Positions 45,266 through 56,621 of a DNA stretch of 64,000 bases are shown one piece after another. The notes under the pieces are model-generated. The model saw nothing but the letters and a program-made list of their open reading frames with translations. It had not been told where the DNA came from and did not search any database. Positions within the stretch are counted from its first letter, which is position 1. Each line of letters starts with the position of its first letter. Made by a program: the position numbers and the translations under genes. This DNA is from Gambelia wislizenii (Eukaryota > Chordata > Lepidosauria > Squamata > Crotaphytidae): NCBI GenBank assembly GCA_030847615.1, contig JAUMIR010000005.1, positions 107,785,116 through 107,849,115 of the forward strand, read 5' to 3'.

Positions 45266-45447
45266 CAGTGAGGCCTGGGGGCTAGTGACAGGGGAGCTGT
45301 AACAGAGTTTCATATGCAGCACTCTTGCACTATACACAGCCTTGTAGGATATTGGTCCAAAAATAGATGGAACACATCAGGTTTGTAGAGGGTGTTCTGG
45401 TCTATGCCTATGGGACATCAAGGCATGTATGTGCAATATCTGCAACT

Positions 45448-45575
45448 GCTTTATACTGATCCAGATCCTACACTGATTGGAAGCAGTGTTTCAGGAATGA
45501 TGACATGGGACTTTCCCAGTCTTCCCTGGAGATGTCAAGGACTGAACCTGGGCCTTCTACATATGGGGAACTGTG
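45448..45575 (-). mobile_element. Degenerate tRNA-derived SINE (third family)
   Basis: TTATACTGATCCAGATCC, TTTCCCAGTCTTCCCTGGAG, then ATGTCAAGGACTGAACCTGG and GCCTTCTACATATGG. On the minus strand the right part resembles a tRNA B-box region (CCAGGTTCAGTCC). The A-box side is eroded. Confidence 0.45.
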
Positions 45576-45954
45576 GCAATTCTACAAATGATTCATGAAC
45601 TAGCAGGTAGGGGAAAGACCTACACAGATAATTAGAGGTTAAAACAATTAAGTGAAAGTTAAATCTATGCAAAATGTAGGTAAAAGTATGAAAATTCTAT
45701 ATTGTAATCAAGTTGGTATAAAAAATACACAAGTGACAAAGGATATATTGACCATGAGATAAATGAGCTGTGTGCTTTGGAAAGTATCCATACAGAAACA
45801 TAATACTATTAAACCAAGTAATCTTCTAGAAGCCCTATATACAGAATGTTGTCAAAAGTAATTAGTTCTAAGCATCTCCATATATGAGTATGCTTGAGTT
45901 TTGAGATCCTCAGGTGAAGGTTTTGTCTTGGTCCCATCACGGTCATGGGTATGT

Positions 45955-46330
45955 TTGGTGAGGACACATGAGAGGGCCTTCTTGGTGGCTGCTCCCAGAT
46001 GGTAGAATTCCTTCCCATGGGTGGCTAGGTTGGCCCCCTCTTTGTTCTCCTACTGGCAGTGGGCAAATGCTTTTTTATTTAGATAGACTTTTGTCTATTA
46101 ACTGGTTGCTGCAGAAGGGGGAGGCATGCAGTACCTATACCTTCATTATTATGATTTAAATGCTTTTAAACTTTTTTAATTTAGTGCTGTTTTAATGGGA
46201 TAGTTTTGCTTGTTTTTTACTTGTGCTTTTTAATAATAACAATTAGGTTTTATCAGTTTTAGTCTATATTGTGAGCTGCCTTGGATCTCACATTGGGGAA
46301 AAGGCAGGGTATTTTATAAATAAATAAAGT
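45955..46330 (+). mobile_element. L2-like LINE 3' fragment
   Basis: The frame through 45965-46075 reads RTHERAFLVAAPRWWNSLPM, the L2 C-terminal pattern R.F.V.APR.WNSLP. It is followed by a T-rich 3' UTR, the terminal TTGTGAGCTGCCTTGGATC and an AAATAAATAAAG tail. There is no RT. Confidence 0.68.
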
Positions 46331-47460
46331 CAACAAACAGAGTGATACTCCAAAACTGCGTAGCTGAAAATAAATGGTAATACCAGGCTTGTATTGCCAT
46401 TTCACAGTCTTCATCAACAAATGTCTCAGCTGCTGAAGAAAGTTCAAGACTGGTGACTCCAGTCTGAGGGGAAAACAAACTGCATGATATAATTTTTCAT
46501 GTTATTGATTAGGCTTCTATTACACTAGGCTGAAGTACTTTTCCTGATAAGGTTATGAAGTTAAGATTTGTTTCACAGAGTGGAGGAACTATTTCAATTA
46601 CTTTTGAGAGATAGGGGAAAGTTACTTTTGGAAAATTGCAACATCAACAACAGTAGCTAATCACTTTCTGGGCCCTAGAACAATAACTGTAATGAAGTAC
46701 TTTATTGCATTTTTAAATATGAATGTTCCAAGCTCAGATATATATGCAAACCAAAGTATACAAACAGTATTGCATATAGGAATGGGTATCACACATTTTT
46801 GTGTAAACTCCAAACTTTCCTGAAAGTTTCATTGGAACCTGCATAAGTTGAGGTATAGGAAGGATAGGAAGGTTCAGGGGGCTCATGAAGTGTAAATTAC
46901 CTGGGAGTGCAAATTCGGATAATAAAGCTTCATGGTTATCGTTCTGAGCAGAGCTTCTTGGCTATTCCCTTTGATTCTTAATCTCATATTCTCTTTTCTT
47001 ACTAACAGAGACCAAACAACTGATTTACCTGAATAATAGTTTCATTTCTCCATCTTCAACAGATCCCAGCCTAGACCATCAGAGCTTCAATCAATTTGTT
47101 TATACCCTGGAGTTTGTGATCAATGCAATTGATGTATTTGGGCTTGCCATTTCCAGCTGTGAGAAACTCAATCTTGCTCCTCTTTGATATCTTCTAAAAC
47201 TTAAAAAAAATCAGAAAAATAGATATGTGTGGAACTTCTAAAGCTAAGAATAAGTCTCTCCTCCCTCCCCTGGTGCAATGCAACATGGAAGTGTATGTAC
47301 GCTGCTGTAGGATAGAAAATACCAAACTGTGTGCCACAAGAGAATTCGTAAGGTGCTGCTTGGAAATAATTAAAAGCTACTGTGAACCCAAAGTACATCA
47401 ATCCCCTGCTGTGTGTTTGTATGATTCATTGCTCAAGTCTTGACTTCTGCCTCTGCTCCT
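46331..47460. other. No recognisable gene or repeat
   Basis: AT-rich. 46990-47190 has lower A/T and a TTACTAACAG acceptor-like sequence, but no frame I recognise. Confidence 0.3.
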
Positions 47461-47461
47461 A

Positions 47462-47464
<3 letters not shown>

Positions 47465-47530
<66 letters not shown>
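47465..47530. repeat. (GT)n(GA)n compound microsatellite
   Basis: About 13 GT units switch directly to about 19 GA units. Confidence 0.95.
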
Positions 47531-47533
<3 letters not shown>

Positions 47534-47890
47534 ATCAGTGCTGAACTTTGAGCACCAGTCTGGAGACAGGAACCAGGAAACTTGGGTCAAGCTGCATTTA
47601 AAAGCAAGTCAGAAACAAAAGTCAAACCAAGACTCAGGTTTGACAAGCAAACCTGAAGTCAGGACCAAGGAATTATAAAGCATATAGGAACCTACCAATG
47701 TTTAGGAAGATGTTGTTGCTCAAACATAACTCAAATGGAACAGGAAGCTTTCTTATACTCCTTCTTGTCTGTTACACTGGCAGCACAACCCTGGTTTGGG
47801 TGCCCTGCTGGTTCGGGTATGAGGCAAGCGAAATGATCATGCAACAGTCCTGGGCTTCAAAAAGAAGGCTATTTTATTAATGACAACGGA

Positions 47891-48172
47891 CTTTTTCGGA
47901 CGTGTCAAAAATAACGCAAGCAGCCTCGTCGCGTTGCGAGGCTGCTGCGCTGCAGAGCGTCGGTTTCGAATGACGCTCTCCCCTGCCGGTACTGTTGCGG
48001 TACCGCGGGGAGATTTGAGTGTCATATTTGATGAAATATGACGCTCAAGTCTCCCCGCAGTACTGCAACAGTACTGGCAGGGGAGAGTGTCATCCGAAAC
48101 CGACGCTCTGCAGCTCAGCAGCCTCGCAACGCGACGAGGCTGCTTGCGTTATATTTGACACATCCGAAAAAG
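47891..48172. mobile_element. CpG-rich near-perfect palindrome (~282 bp MITE-like)
   Basis: The arms are about 138 bp and run from CTTTTTCGGACGTGTCAAAA to the mirrored TTGACACATCCGAAAAAG, with the centre near 48032 (CATATTTGATGAAATATG). Each arm contains its own hairpin (GCAGCCTCGTCGCGTTGCGA, followed by GGCTGC) and CCCCTGCCGGTACTG. The flanks share CAACGGA (47884-47890 and 48175-48181), a probable target duplication. It has no coding capacity and is GC/CpG-rich in an AT-rich setting. Confidence 0.82.
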
Positions 48173-48289
48173 TCCAACGGATAGAAATAGGCATACTTTC
48201 ATTAATCAAGCAGCCATAGAAAGGAGAGAAAAAGATACACACACAAGCTGTCTACGCAGAGTTGCACACGGCTGCAGAGCAAAAGCCTT

Positions 48290-48483
48290 TGTCCAACACC
48301 ACCTTATATATGAATGGCAATAAACAGGCCAAGCCAGCCAGCTAGCCTTTGCCTTGGCTTCTGCCATGTGGCTGCTCCACTGTGGGGAGGAGGTGTGCCA
48401 AGCAGTTTTCATGCCTTCGTGGACCCCCTGTGAGGACATTGTGGACCCCTGGGGGTCTGCAGACCACAGGTTAAGAACCACTG
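48290..48483 (-). mobile_element. hAT-like element, second copy
   Basis: The right end GGTTAAGAACCACTG and the interior (GTGGACCCCCTGTGAGGAC, GGGGAGGAGGTGTGCCAAGC, GGCCAAGCCAGCCAGCTAGC) match the 5' half of the element at 10336-10687 in reverse complement. The other end is not clear. It may extend left towards the CpG-rich palindrome. Confidence 0.65.
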
Positions 48484-48499
48484 ATCTAACTCACCATCT

Positions 48500-49221
48500 T
48501 GATGAGAAGCGAAGAGTGGCTGCAGAGGAGAAGTGAAGAATGGAAGTGTTTACAGAGAAGGGATATATCTTATATGACCAATGACCAAGGAAGAGTCCCA
48601 GGTCACATGGTCTAGTTGCTTGGTTACAAAGTATTTATGACCATGCATCTCAAAGATAGAGCAAGGAAGGTTTAGATGAGAGAAACAGAATGATTTGGCA
48701 TGAAATTCTGTCCTATCTAAAACCCCACTTGCTCTAAGAGCAAGGGGAGGGGCAGAATGCTAGAATTTTCCAACAGGAACCACCAGCCAGCAATGTTGTA
48801 GCCAGCCCAAGGCCCAAAGATACTTCAGTGAGATGCTCCAGCTGCAACTTGGTGGTTTGCCACACAGGGAAGAGAACACAGCCGCAGTAGCTCTTGGTAG
48901 GGGTAAATTTGCTGCATTTTGTCATTTCATGTCATTAGCTCATCCAGTCATTTCTGCTGCAAAGACACAGACATGTTATTTCCCCACAGAGGATACTATA
49001 CACTATATGTCCACAAAAGTTACTGCTCCATTTTGTGCTAGTATAGAGGCAAGTACAGTTTACTGAGTCACTCAGTAACACAGGAGCCAGGCTGTTCTGA
49101 GAGAAGGTAAGCCTTATTCCAGCACTCTCTAACAGTTGACATTCTTGTCTATAACAATGAAGTAAGTTCTGATGAATTTAATATACTCAAATGTGCCTTG
49201 TTTTGCTGTTAGATATCTCTG

Positions 49222-49225
<4 letters not shown>
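48500..49225. other. No recognisable gene or repeat
   Basis: No supported feature. Confidence 0.3.

Positions 49226-49255
<30 letters not shown>
49226..49255. repeat. (GA)n microsatellite
   Basis: About 15 GA units. Confidence 0.95.
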
Positions 49256-49258
<3 letters not shown>

Positions 49259-49433
49259 TGAAATGAAAAAGGGGGAAATGGATTTAGTTAGTAGGCCTGC
49301 AAAGCAGTGCTTAAAGCAAAGTAAATCATTTTTTGTATTAAACTGACAGTTAGGATGAAATCCTAGATGCAGAGTAGAGAGGCTGAGGGGCTACCAGACA
49401 TTGCAAAAGCCACACTTTGCTAGTGAAACCTGG

Positions 49434-49905
49434 GGCTTGTCTATACGAGTCCCAAAAAAACCTGTCGTGCCCTGCAGTGATGGCATTTCACAGCAACTGT
49501 GACTTGTCCTAATGTTTTTGGGGGTTTTTTTGCCCCCAAAACTTCGCATGCCCATGGTGACCATGAGCAAATTACTCATATTTCTGCCACCACCAAACTT
49601 TTTTTAAAAAAATATTTGAACTGTGCGCTGTTGCGATATTTTGCATTTGTAACAAAAAGTTACAAACCCAACACCCTGATTTCTTACCTTAGTGCTCAAT
49701 TGCTAAGGTGAAAAATCAACATGGTGACATCGGGCGCTTACCCTTTTAGCAAGCCCCAGCCCCACACTCATCCAGCCAATCAGCTTCCTTTCCTATGGGA
49801 AAATGATTCAAGGTGAATTGCTTGTCCCAACAAGCAGGAATGCACCTCTCCCTCACTGTTTTTTTTTTAAACTCCATGAGTTTTTGATGTTTTTGATGAG
49901 ATGTG
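49434..49905. mobile_element. Family N non-autonomous element, uninterrupted copy
   Basis: It starts GGGGCTTGTCTATACGAG, contains CAACTGTGACTTGTCCTAAT, AGCAAGCCCCAGCCCCACAC and CTTGTCCCAACAAGCAGGAA, and ends near GAGATGTGTCCAC. It gives the order of sequence expected at 32436-34127 without the Tigger-like insertion. There is no protein motif. Confidence 0.55.
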
Positions 49906-50354
49906 TCCACTTCAGAACAGATGAGCTAATAAGATCTGCAGAGGGAATTTTGTTTTTTTATGAGCTAAGAGTCTGCAAATTGCTGAGGGAGAAATGTTAC
50001 TTTGTTTTAACTGAATATATTTTGTACAGAGCCAGCATAAGGCTAGATATTCAACTTACCTGTTATACAATATGTATTGTATATTTACTGTTCTGATTTT
50101 CTAATTTCTGTCTGGATGTTTTCATGTAAAAATTGACAAGGAGTATCAGTCATGCACTAACACACTGAGCCCAGATGATCAAATCATCTCTTTGTCCATT
50201 AGAAGTGTCACCTTGAAGCCCAAGACCCGATGAAAGATTTTAAAAGTAAAAGGGCAGGGTAACTGGTAGGAATCCAAGGACTGATACATGCTGGTGAAAT
50301 TGCATAGCTATTTTGGCACAGTCCTCCAAATGGCACCAAAATATGAACAGGATT

Positions 50355-50590
50355 TAGCAATAGCATTGATATTTATATAATTCTTATCACTGCCAAAGTA
50401 CTCCCTAAGACAGTGGTTTACAATGTTTTTTGTTTGTTTTTAGCTAATTGCCCCCAACAAGCTGGGCACTCATTTAACTGACCTACAGAAGGACGCAAGG
50501 CTGAGTCAACCTTGGAGCTCTCTGGGATCAAACTCATAACATTGTGGCTTGCAGTACTGGCATTCAACCACTGCACCACCAAGGCTACCT
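50355..50590 (-). mobile_element. tRNA-derived SINE (second family)
   Basis: AGCAATAGCATTGATATTTA tail side, AACAAGCTGGGCACTCATTT body, and on the right the tRNA-like head (GGGATCAAACTCATAAC, CAACCACTGCACCACCAAGG). It matches 18925-19148 over its full length. Confidence 0.68.
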
Positions 50591-50599
50591 CCTGAAGGA

Positions 50600-52190
50600 A
50601 TAGGAGAAGAGCAAAGCACAAGTAGCCAGATTTTCCCTAGGATCTTTCCCAAATCTCCAGGGTTCACACATCAAAAAGCCTCCATATTTAACCTAAAGAG
50701 GCTTACAGTCAAAATGAAGATAAAGTGAAGGGCAAATCCATGGACTCCTTTGTTCCAGTCAAGGAATGTTCCTCAATCCCACTGTCAACACCACCTGGGA
50801 CACCAGAGCTGATATCTAATACTATGCACCCATATTCCAGTCTACTTATGGTAGCTTGGACTTTAACTTCTCTCAAGAAAGAACGTTTTGCTTCTAAGCC
50901 CCATAATTTTATGTTCCAAGCAATAGGAAGAGATCCACTTAGTAAGGATACGTTTAACCTTACTGGCAAGGCTGAAATACAGCTATTGATCATCCTCTCA
51001 TTTAAAGTCCAGGCTTCAGATACTGCCACCAATCACTGATTTAAACTCTTAAAATGGAATTTATATTGGTTGCTAAGTGATGACAAATGTCAAGATTCAA
51101 AACATTTACAACAGCAATCAGGACTTTACTGTCCAGACTACAAATCGCAATTACACAAGAAGAGGAAAACATGATGCTTTTGGGATTAGAATTTTAAGTT
51201 TAAAACAAAACAAAGAAGCAAAGCAAAACAAAACCACTGATTGCTTCTTAAAGGGTTAGAAGAATTCATCTAGTGGAAATAGTTTTTTTTTTTATAGCTA
51301 AGTCCCTATTACACACATTAAACTCGTATGCTGGTATCATAGGAATAACCTTCAAGTGATTGTGGTAGCTAATGCAGCAATTTAAGCTTTCCACCAGTCT
51401 CACCACTATATTTTATGGGACATTTGTACAAACTAGCTTCACGATCCTTTTGTCTGAGTGGGCCCCCTCTGTGGTGTTAGCTGCACAAGCCCTGGGTACC
51501 TTAGGCAAGGAGGTTGGTGGTAGAAAGAAATAAATAAACATTTTTTAATTTTTTTCCTTAGCATGGCACCCAGGCTTTGCTAACTCCACACTGTTTTCCT
51601 CACCAATGATACCACTGTCTGTCCAATTGCTTTTTTTTTACTCTGAACTCAGTCCTCTAAGTACTGAACTCAGTAAGCAGAAGGAGACTACAACAGAAAC
51701 GGAAGCACTTCTGGTGGTGTGTGATGGTGAGTCGCTGCCTCTGAGATGTGATCTACACCAAAGTATGTTTTCTGCAGCAAAATTACTGGTCACAGTGATA
51801 TCTGGCCAGGAAAATCATCCCAGAGAAAGAGGAAATCTGGAGAGCAACCACTTGTGCCTAGGTACTTCACTAATAGTGTGAAGATGGTGAAAACTAGTGC
51901 AGTTGGGCATGGAGCAAGGGGGCCCTTGGATTACCATCCTGCTCAGTTGTGAAAGCAAGCCACATAATGCATGATGGACATTAGAACCACAAAACCACCA
52001 CTTTCTTAATATATTTAATACATTTTTGGATAAGCTGAAGAGAGACCTTTGACGTGATGATGATACTGACACTCCAGTTTCCTGACTTGTGTAACTTAGA
52101 GACTAAAAGTGGGGAAAGGGGAGGTAGGAGGAATTTGCTTAAATAGTTAAGCAGATTTTAATACCAAAAATTCATAAAAAGAAGCAGTTT
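50600..52190. other. No recognisable gene; overlapping antisense frames at 50709-51039
   Basis: Frames of 107 aa (minus, 50709-51032) and 104 aa (plus, 50725-51039) overlap almost completely. Neither shows a motif I can place. The rest is AT-rich without features. Confidence 0.3.
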
Positions 52191-52194
52191 TGAA

Positions 52195-52870
52195 AGGATG
52201 AAGATGTCATGCCCTGGGAGTATAATGAGGGTATGGAGTCAGAGGAGGAGGACATGGCAGAAAATGGCTCTATGTCACAAGTTTATCTACACCTGTGCCT
52301 GCAGGGGACTCCGCCAATCTGGAGTCCCAAGCAGAGGAAGAGTCTGGTCCTAGTGTATTGGCACCAGTCCCAGCAGCGAGCTCTGCCAAGTCAGATAAGG
52401 AGGAGGAAGAGGAAATGGACTTACCCATATCATCCTTCAGTTAACAGAGATCCTGAAAGGAAGCCAGGAGAAGATCACTGAAACTTTATCTCAAATCCCA
52501 GGTGATTAAGGAGCACCTGGGACAGTCATGATGATTATACACACACACACTCTGGGGAGCTGGGGAGCCTTTGTCAGAGATTAACTGCTTACCCTGGTGA
52601 AAGCTTTGTGGCTTTTATCTGTGACTCCTCATCTTTGTTGCCTTGAATCCTACTTAATCTTGAACATCCTTGTTACTAAGCTGCCTGTTTATCCTGTTGG
52701 ACTATGGACCTGCTTATCAACCACTGCCTTCTGTAAGCCTTGACCCTTGGACTGTATTCTGGACTATTCTCTCCATGTTTTCATGCTTGTCTTGAACTTC
52801 ATCTGACTCCACTGTGTTTACCCGACTATCACTAGGAGCTAGCCACTTTCCCAGACTGTAGACTTCTAAA
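52195..52870 (+). mobile_element. Possible LTR-type retroelement 3' region (weak)
   Basis: An acidic stretch (52209-52440 contains GMESEEEDMAENG and, in another frame, KSDKEEEEEMDLPISS) is followed by a C/T-rich region of TTGGACT and CTGACT-like short words to 52865. This looks like the join between a gag-like acidic tail and a pyrimidine-rich non-coding segment in reptile retroelements. No RT, primer site or LTR pair was found. Confidence 0.2.
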
Positions 52871-52969
52871 GATGTTTAATTTTTACTGACATCTGGCTGC
52901 TTTTCTGGACAGAAGAGGAGAGTGATCTTGAATAGTGCCAGACTAATTTTATCTCTCTTTTTTTTTTGA

Positions 52970-54155
52970 TAGAGTTACAAACTTGATAGATGAAGGGAAT
53001 GCAGTGGGTGTAGTGTATCTTGATTTCAGTAAGGCTTTTGAAAAGGTCCCCCATTATATTCTTGCAAAACAGTTAGTAGCCTGTGGGCTAAACAATGCAA
53101 CTGTTAGGTGGATTTGTAATTGGTTGACTGACTGAACACAAAGGGTAATTACCAATGGCTCCTCTTCATCCTGGAGAGAAGTGACCAGTGAGGTGCACAG
53201 GGATCTATCCTGGGCCCAGTGCTATTCAACATTTTTATCAATGACTTGGATGAGGGAATAGAAGACATGCTTATCAAGTTTGCAAATGACACCAAATTAG
53301 GAGGGGTAACTAATACCCCAGAGGACAGGATCAGGATCCAAAATGACCTGAACAGACTAGAAAGCTGGGACAAAACTAACAAAATGAATTTCAACAGGGA
53401 GAAATGTCAGATACTACACTTGGGCAGTAAAAATGAAATGCACAGATATAGGATGGGTGACACATGGCTTGAGGGCAGTATATGTGACAAGGATCTAGGA
53501 GTCGTAGTGCACCACAAACTGAACATGAGTCAGTAGTGTGATGCAGCAGCTAAAAAAGCAATGTGATTCTTCGCTGCATCAATAGGAGTATAGTCTCTAG
53601 ATCAAGGAAAGTAATAGTGCCATTGTATTCTACTCTGGTCAGACCTCACCTGGAATACTGTGCTCAGTTCCGGGCACCACAATTCAGGAAGGATACTGAG
53701 AAGCTAGAATGTGTCCAGAGGAGGGTGACCAGGATGGTGGATGGTCTGGAAGCCATGCCCTATGAGAAACAGCTTAGGGACCTGGACATGTTTAGTCTGG
53801 AGAAGAGAAGGTTGAGAGGTGATATAATATCCATGTTTAAATATTTGAAGGGACGTCATACTGATGATGGGGCAAGCTTTTTTCTGCTGCTCCAGAGACT
53901 AGGACATGGAGCAATGGGTTCAAACTGCAGGAAAAGAGATTTCACCTGAACATTTGGAAGAACTTCCAGACACTAAGAGCTGTTTGGAAGTGGAATACAC
54001 TGACTCGTAGTGTGGTGGAGTCTCCTACTTTGAAAGTTTTTAAACAGAGGCTGGATGGCCACCTGTCTGGAATGTTTTGATTGTATATTCCTGCATGGCA
54101 GGTGGTTGGACTGGATGGTCCTTTAGGTCTCTTCCAACTCTATGATTCTATGAAT
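52970..54155 (+). mobile_element. CR1 LINE, 5'-truncated (~1.2 kb)
   Basis: It starts at the codons upstream of the RT core (AGAGTTACAAACTTGATAGA; VYLDFSKAFEKVPHYI in translation) and runs through the catalytic region, the C-terminal domain and the 3' UTR to CTCTATGATTCTATGA, the CR1 3' signature. This is the most complete sense-oriented CR1 here. It has premature stops and frameshifts. Confidence 0.95.
53219..53949 (+). pseudogene. CR1 ORF2 reverse transcriptase fragment
   Basis: The first frame (53219-53536) contains INDLDEGIEDMLIKFANDTK and MHRYRMGDTWLEGSICDKDL. The RT box expected as FADD reads FAND, so the first catalytic Asp is Asn. A Gln codon in the [14 protein letters not shown] region has become TAG. 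A second frame (53563-53949) continues with RPHLEYCAQFRAPQF, ECVQRRVTRMVDGLEAMPYE and FSLEKRRLRGDIISMFKYLK. It is inactive. Confidence 0.92.
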
Positions 54156-54419
54156 AACGAAAGAGGAGATTTCTTACCATAGGAAATATTTTTGTTGATT
54201 TTTAGATGAAGAGATAACAAAAAGGCAGATGTGATGTTGATGCTATGGGGGCTGAGACTGTACTAAATTGAATTCTTAGGATGCAACATTATTGTCTTGT
54301 GTACTATTGAAACCACTGTTATCAATAAATATTCTTGGTGGTATACAATGCAATTCTAGATCTAAAAAATATTGTGGGAAAAAAGATTGAATTAAAACCT
54401 GTTTTTTTTCTCTCCTAGG

Positions 54420-54690
54420 GATTTCCCCATTTGAGAAAATTGATGAAAAAGAATTTGGAAAAATTTATTGGCATATGATAGTTACTACTAGAATACTTTT
54501 TGCAAAATAATGGAAATCTCCTAACATACCTAAAGAAGATGAATGAATGGGGAAATTAAGAGAAACTACAGAGATGGACAAACTCACATATATGCTTGAA
54601 GGAAAAGAAAATAGCAAATTTGTGGAAGACTGGAAAAATGTATGGGAATGCTTATACAGTAAACATGGTGGAATGATGATTTTTTGATTT
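54420..54690 (+). pseudogene. L1 ORF2 C-terminal fragment
   Basis: The translation includes YWHMIVTTRILFAK, a stop, then WKSPNIPKED and ETTEMDKLTYMLEG, then FVEDWKNVWECL. This is the end of lizard-type L1 ORF2 (ARI..A..WK....P...EW..K......MDKLT). It is followed by about 200 bp of 3' UTR-like AT-rich DNA. Confidence 0.7.
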
Positions 54691-54926
54691 AAAATCTAAA
54701 ATTTAGCTAAAATATTCTTGGGAAGTAGACAAAAGAACTGTAGACAAAAGAACTTTGGAATACCACCATCTAGTTGACATCTAGAAGAATATAATAACAG
54801 AAAATAATGAGAAGTGATGAAAATTAGACTAAAGAGAATTGCTGGTGTGAAAAGATTATTTATGTGCTGGACTTTTATAATGGACATAATTTATTCCATG
54901 GACATTGATGGTAACTAGACCAAAGA

Positions 54927-55800
54927 TGAAAACAACAAAGTAAGGAGGCCATCTATAGATTCACCTGCCGAAAAAGCAACTTTATCAGAAATGTCCCAGA
55001 AGATGTTGGAGGAGTTGAAGCAGATAAGATAGGACACATCAAGACAATCAAAGCAAATGGAAAAAAAGAAGGAGGAGTTGAAACAAAAAGTCAGACAAGA
55101 GATCAGTACTGAAGTCAAAGAGGTCAAAGAATCAATAGAGCAATTGATAGGGAAAGTGAAGCAGATTGATGAGAGAACAGACTCTCAAAAATAAGTCTGA
55201 AGCAATGAATAGAGAGACAGAACAGTATCTGGATAACTTGGGTCTGCTAGAAATAAGAGCAGGTGAATCTGCTTTAGGCTCAGATCAATTGTGGAAGACC
55301 CTGAAGAAGATATTAAACAGAAATTTACTGAGGCCTTGGCCAATTTCTTGGATAAAGAAATCAGGGAAATGGAATTTGAAACTGATAGCGTTTACAGAGC
55401 CAAATCTAGAATTGCAAGATCAAGATAGGTACCAAGAGATGTGATGGTTCATTTTCTTAAGAAATGAACAATAGACCAAGTTCTACAGAAGCATTTTGAG
55501 AATAAATTGAGGAGGGATGGAAGAGATATTGTGGTTCTCTGCTCCTGTCAAGATGTCTCTGTCAGATTACTGCACAAGAGGAAAATTTATGACTTCTTAG
55601 CAGGTAAGCTGAAACAGAAAAGGAACCCATTTAAGTGTGAAACTTTGGAAGAAATGAGCTGCTTCTCTAAAGAGCAAAGATTTTGAGCGGATTTGGTAAA
55701 GAAAGCAAGGAAATTTGTGGAAAAGTGTAAGAGATAACTAGAAGAATCCCCAAAAGAAGTTAAGAAGATAGAAGCTACACAAGATCAAGTCTAAGATTCA
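54927..55800 (+). pseudogene. L1 ORF1 (coiled coil and RRM regions), frameshifted
   Basis: It begins near ATGAAAACAACAAAG (54927). Motifs in order are SPAEKATLSEMSQKMLEELK, KQKVRQEISTEVKEVKESIE (coiled coil), MNRETEQYLDNLG, then after a frameshift EDIKQKFTEALANFLDKEI and REMEFETDSVYRAKSRIARS (RRM-like region), and VPRDVMVHFLKK. It ends with a lysine-rich C-terminal part. ORF1 is the RNA-binding chaperone of the L1 particle. Stops and shifts make it a pseudogene. Confidence 0.75.
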
Positions 55801-55877
55801 GATCAATCAGAATTAAAAGAGAATGACACAAAGTCAGCTACTTGGAGGAGGGACTCTTCTGACCTATTAACTTGACC

Positions 55878-55992
55878 ATGGATTATAATTGTTTTACATG
55901 GAACATCAATATAGTGAATTCCTCCCAAAAGAGGAGGAAGATTTGGCAAAGCTTAACCAAGATATAATTTGTTTGCAAGAAACACATAAAAA
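55878..55992 (+). pseudogene. L1 ORF2 endonuclease start
   Basis: MDYNCFTWNINIVNSSQKRR, then KIWQSL and VCKKHI-like codons, match the L1 ORF2 N-terminus (M....TWNVNGLNSP.KR.K....L.....D..CLQETH). It is cut off by an L2-like insertion at about 56000. Confidence 0.7.
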
Positions 55993-56002
55993 ACCATGAT
56001 GA

Positions 56003-56345
56003 TGATGATGATGATGAAAATGATGATTATTTATACCCTGCCCCTGTGTTAAAACAATCAGGGCACCTTACAAAAATTAAAATACAATACAGATTAAAAT
56101 CCCTAAACACCACCCACTCCACCCTCCCCATAAAAAGATATTAAACAAATATAAATTAAAAAGCAACTAATCTAAAATCACATTTAAAAACAATAAATAC
56201 AATAAATACAATAAATGGCCAGCAGACTAAAAAAGACCAGGCTTGTCCTCTGATGGATCTCATTCGGCAGGTTATTCCACAATTTGGGGGCGATTACTGA
56301 AAAGGCCCTCTGGGAGGTTGCAGACAGCCTAGATTTTTGTGGCTG
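56003..56345 (-). mobile_element. L2-like LINE 3' fragment
   Basis: A (GAT)n tail on the left, then ATTTATACCCTGCCCCTGTG and AATCAGGGCACCTTAC, and on the right CAGGTTATTCCACAATTTGG with GAAAAGGCCCTCTGGGAGG. These match 19153-19580. It interrupts the L1 ORF2 start. Confidence 0.68.
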
Positions 56346-56479
56346 AATTTATTATTATTATATAATAAATTGTTGAAGATATTTATTTTTCTTGTAGGGA
56401 AGATAAAAGTAGTGTTGTTTGTATATAGAACCACAAATAGGCCTCTTTCGTTATTAAAAAATGACAGAAGATACTGGCA

Positions 56480-56621
56480 AAGAAATGGAGGCAGCACAGA
56501 GTGAGGACAACGTCAGATTGGGAGAAGGAAAGGGGCATGTGAAGCAGAGCTCTGCTCCCAGAAGAGCCCCATTGCTCTCCCGATCTCTCAGGGGAATAAT
56601 TTCCCCGTGTGAAAATCTCCT
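56480..56621. mobile_element. Family D foldback MITE, half copy
   Basis: GGCAGCACAGAGTGAGGAC, GATTGGGAGAAGGAAAGG and AATTTCCCCGTGTGAAAATC followed by TCCT match the right arm of 36091-36424. The left arm is gone. Confidence 0.62.

Noticed and set aside
46980..47190. Possible exon after a TTACTAACAG acceptor-like site
   Set aside because: No frame, donor site or family motif supports it.
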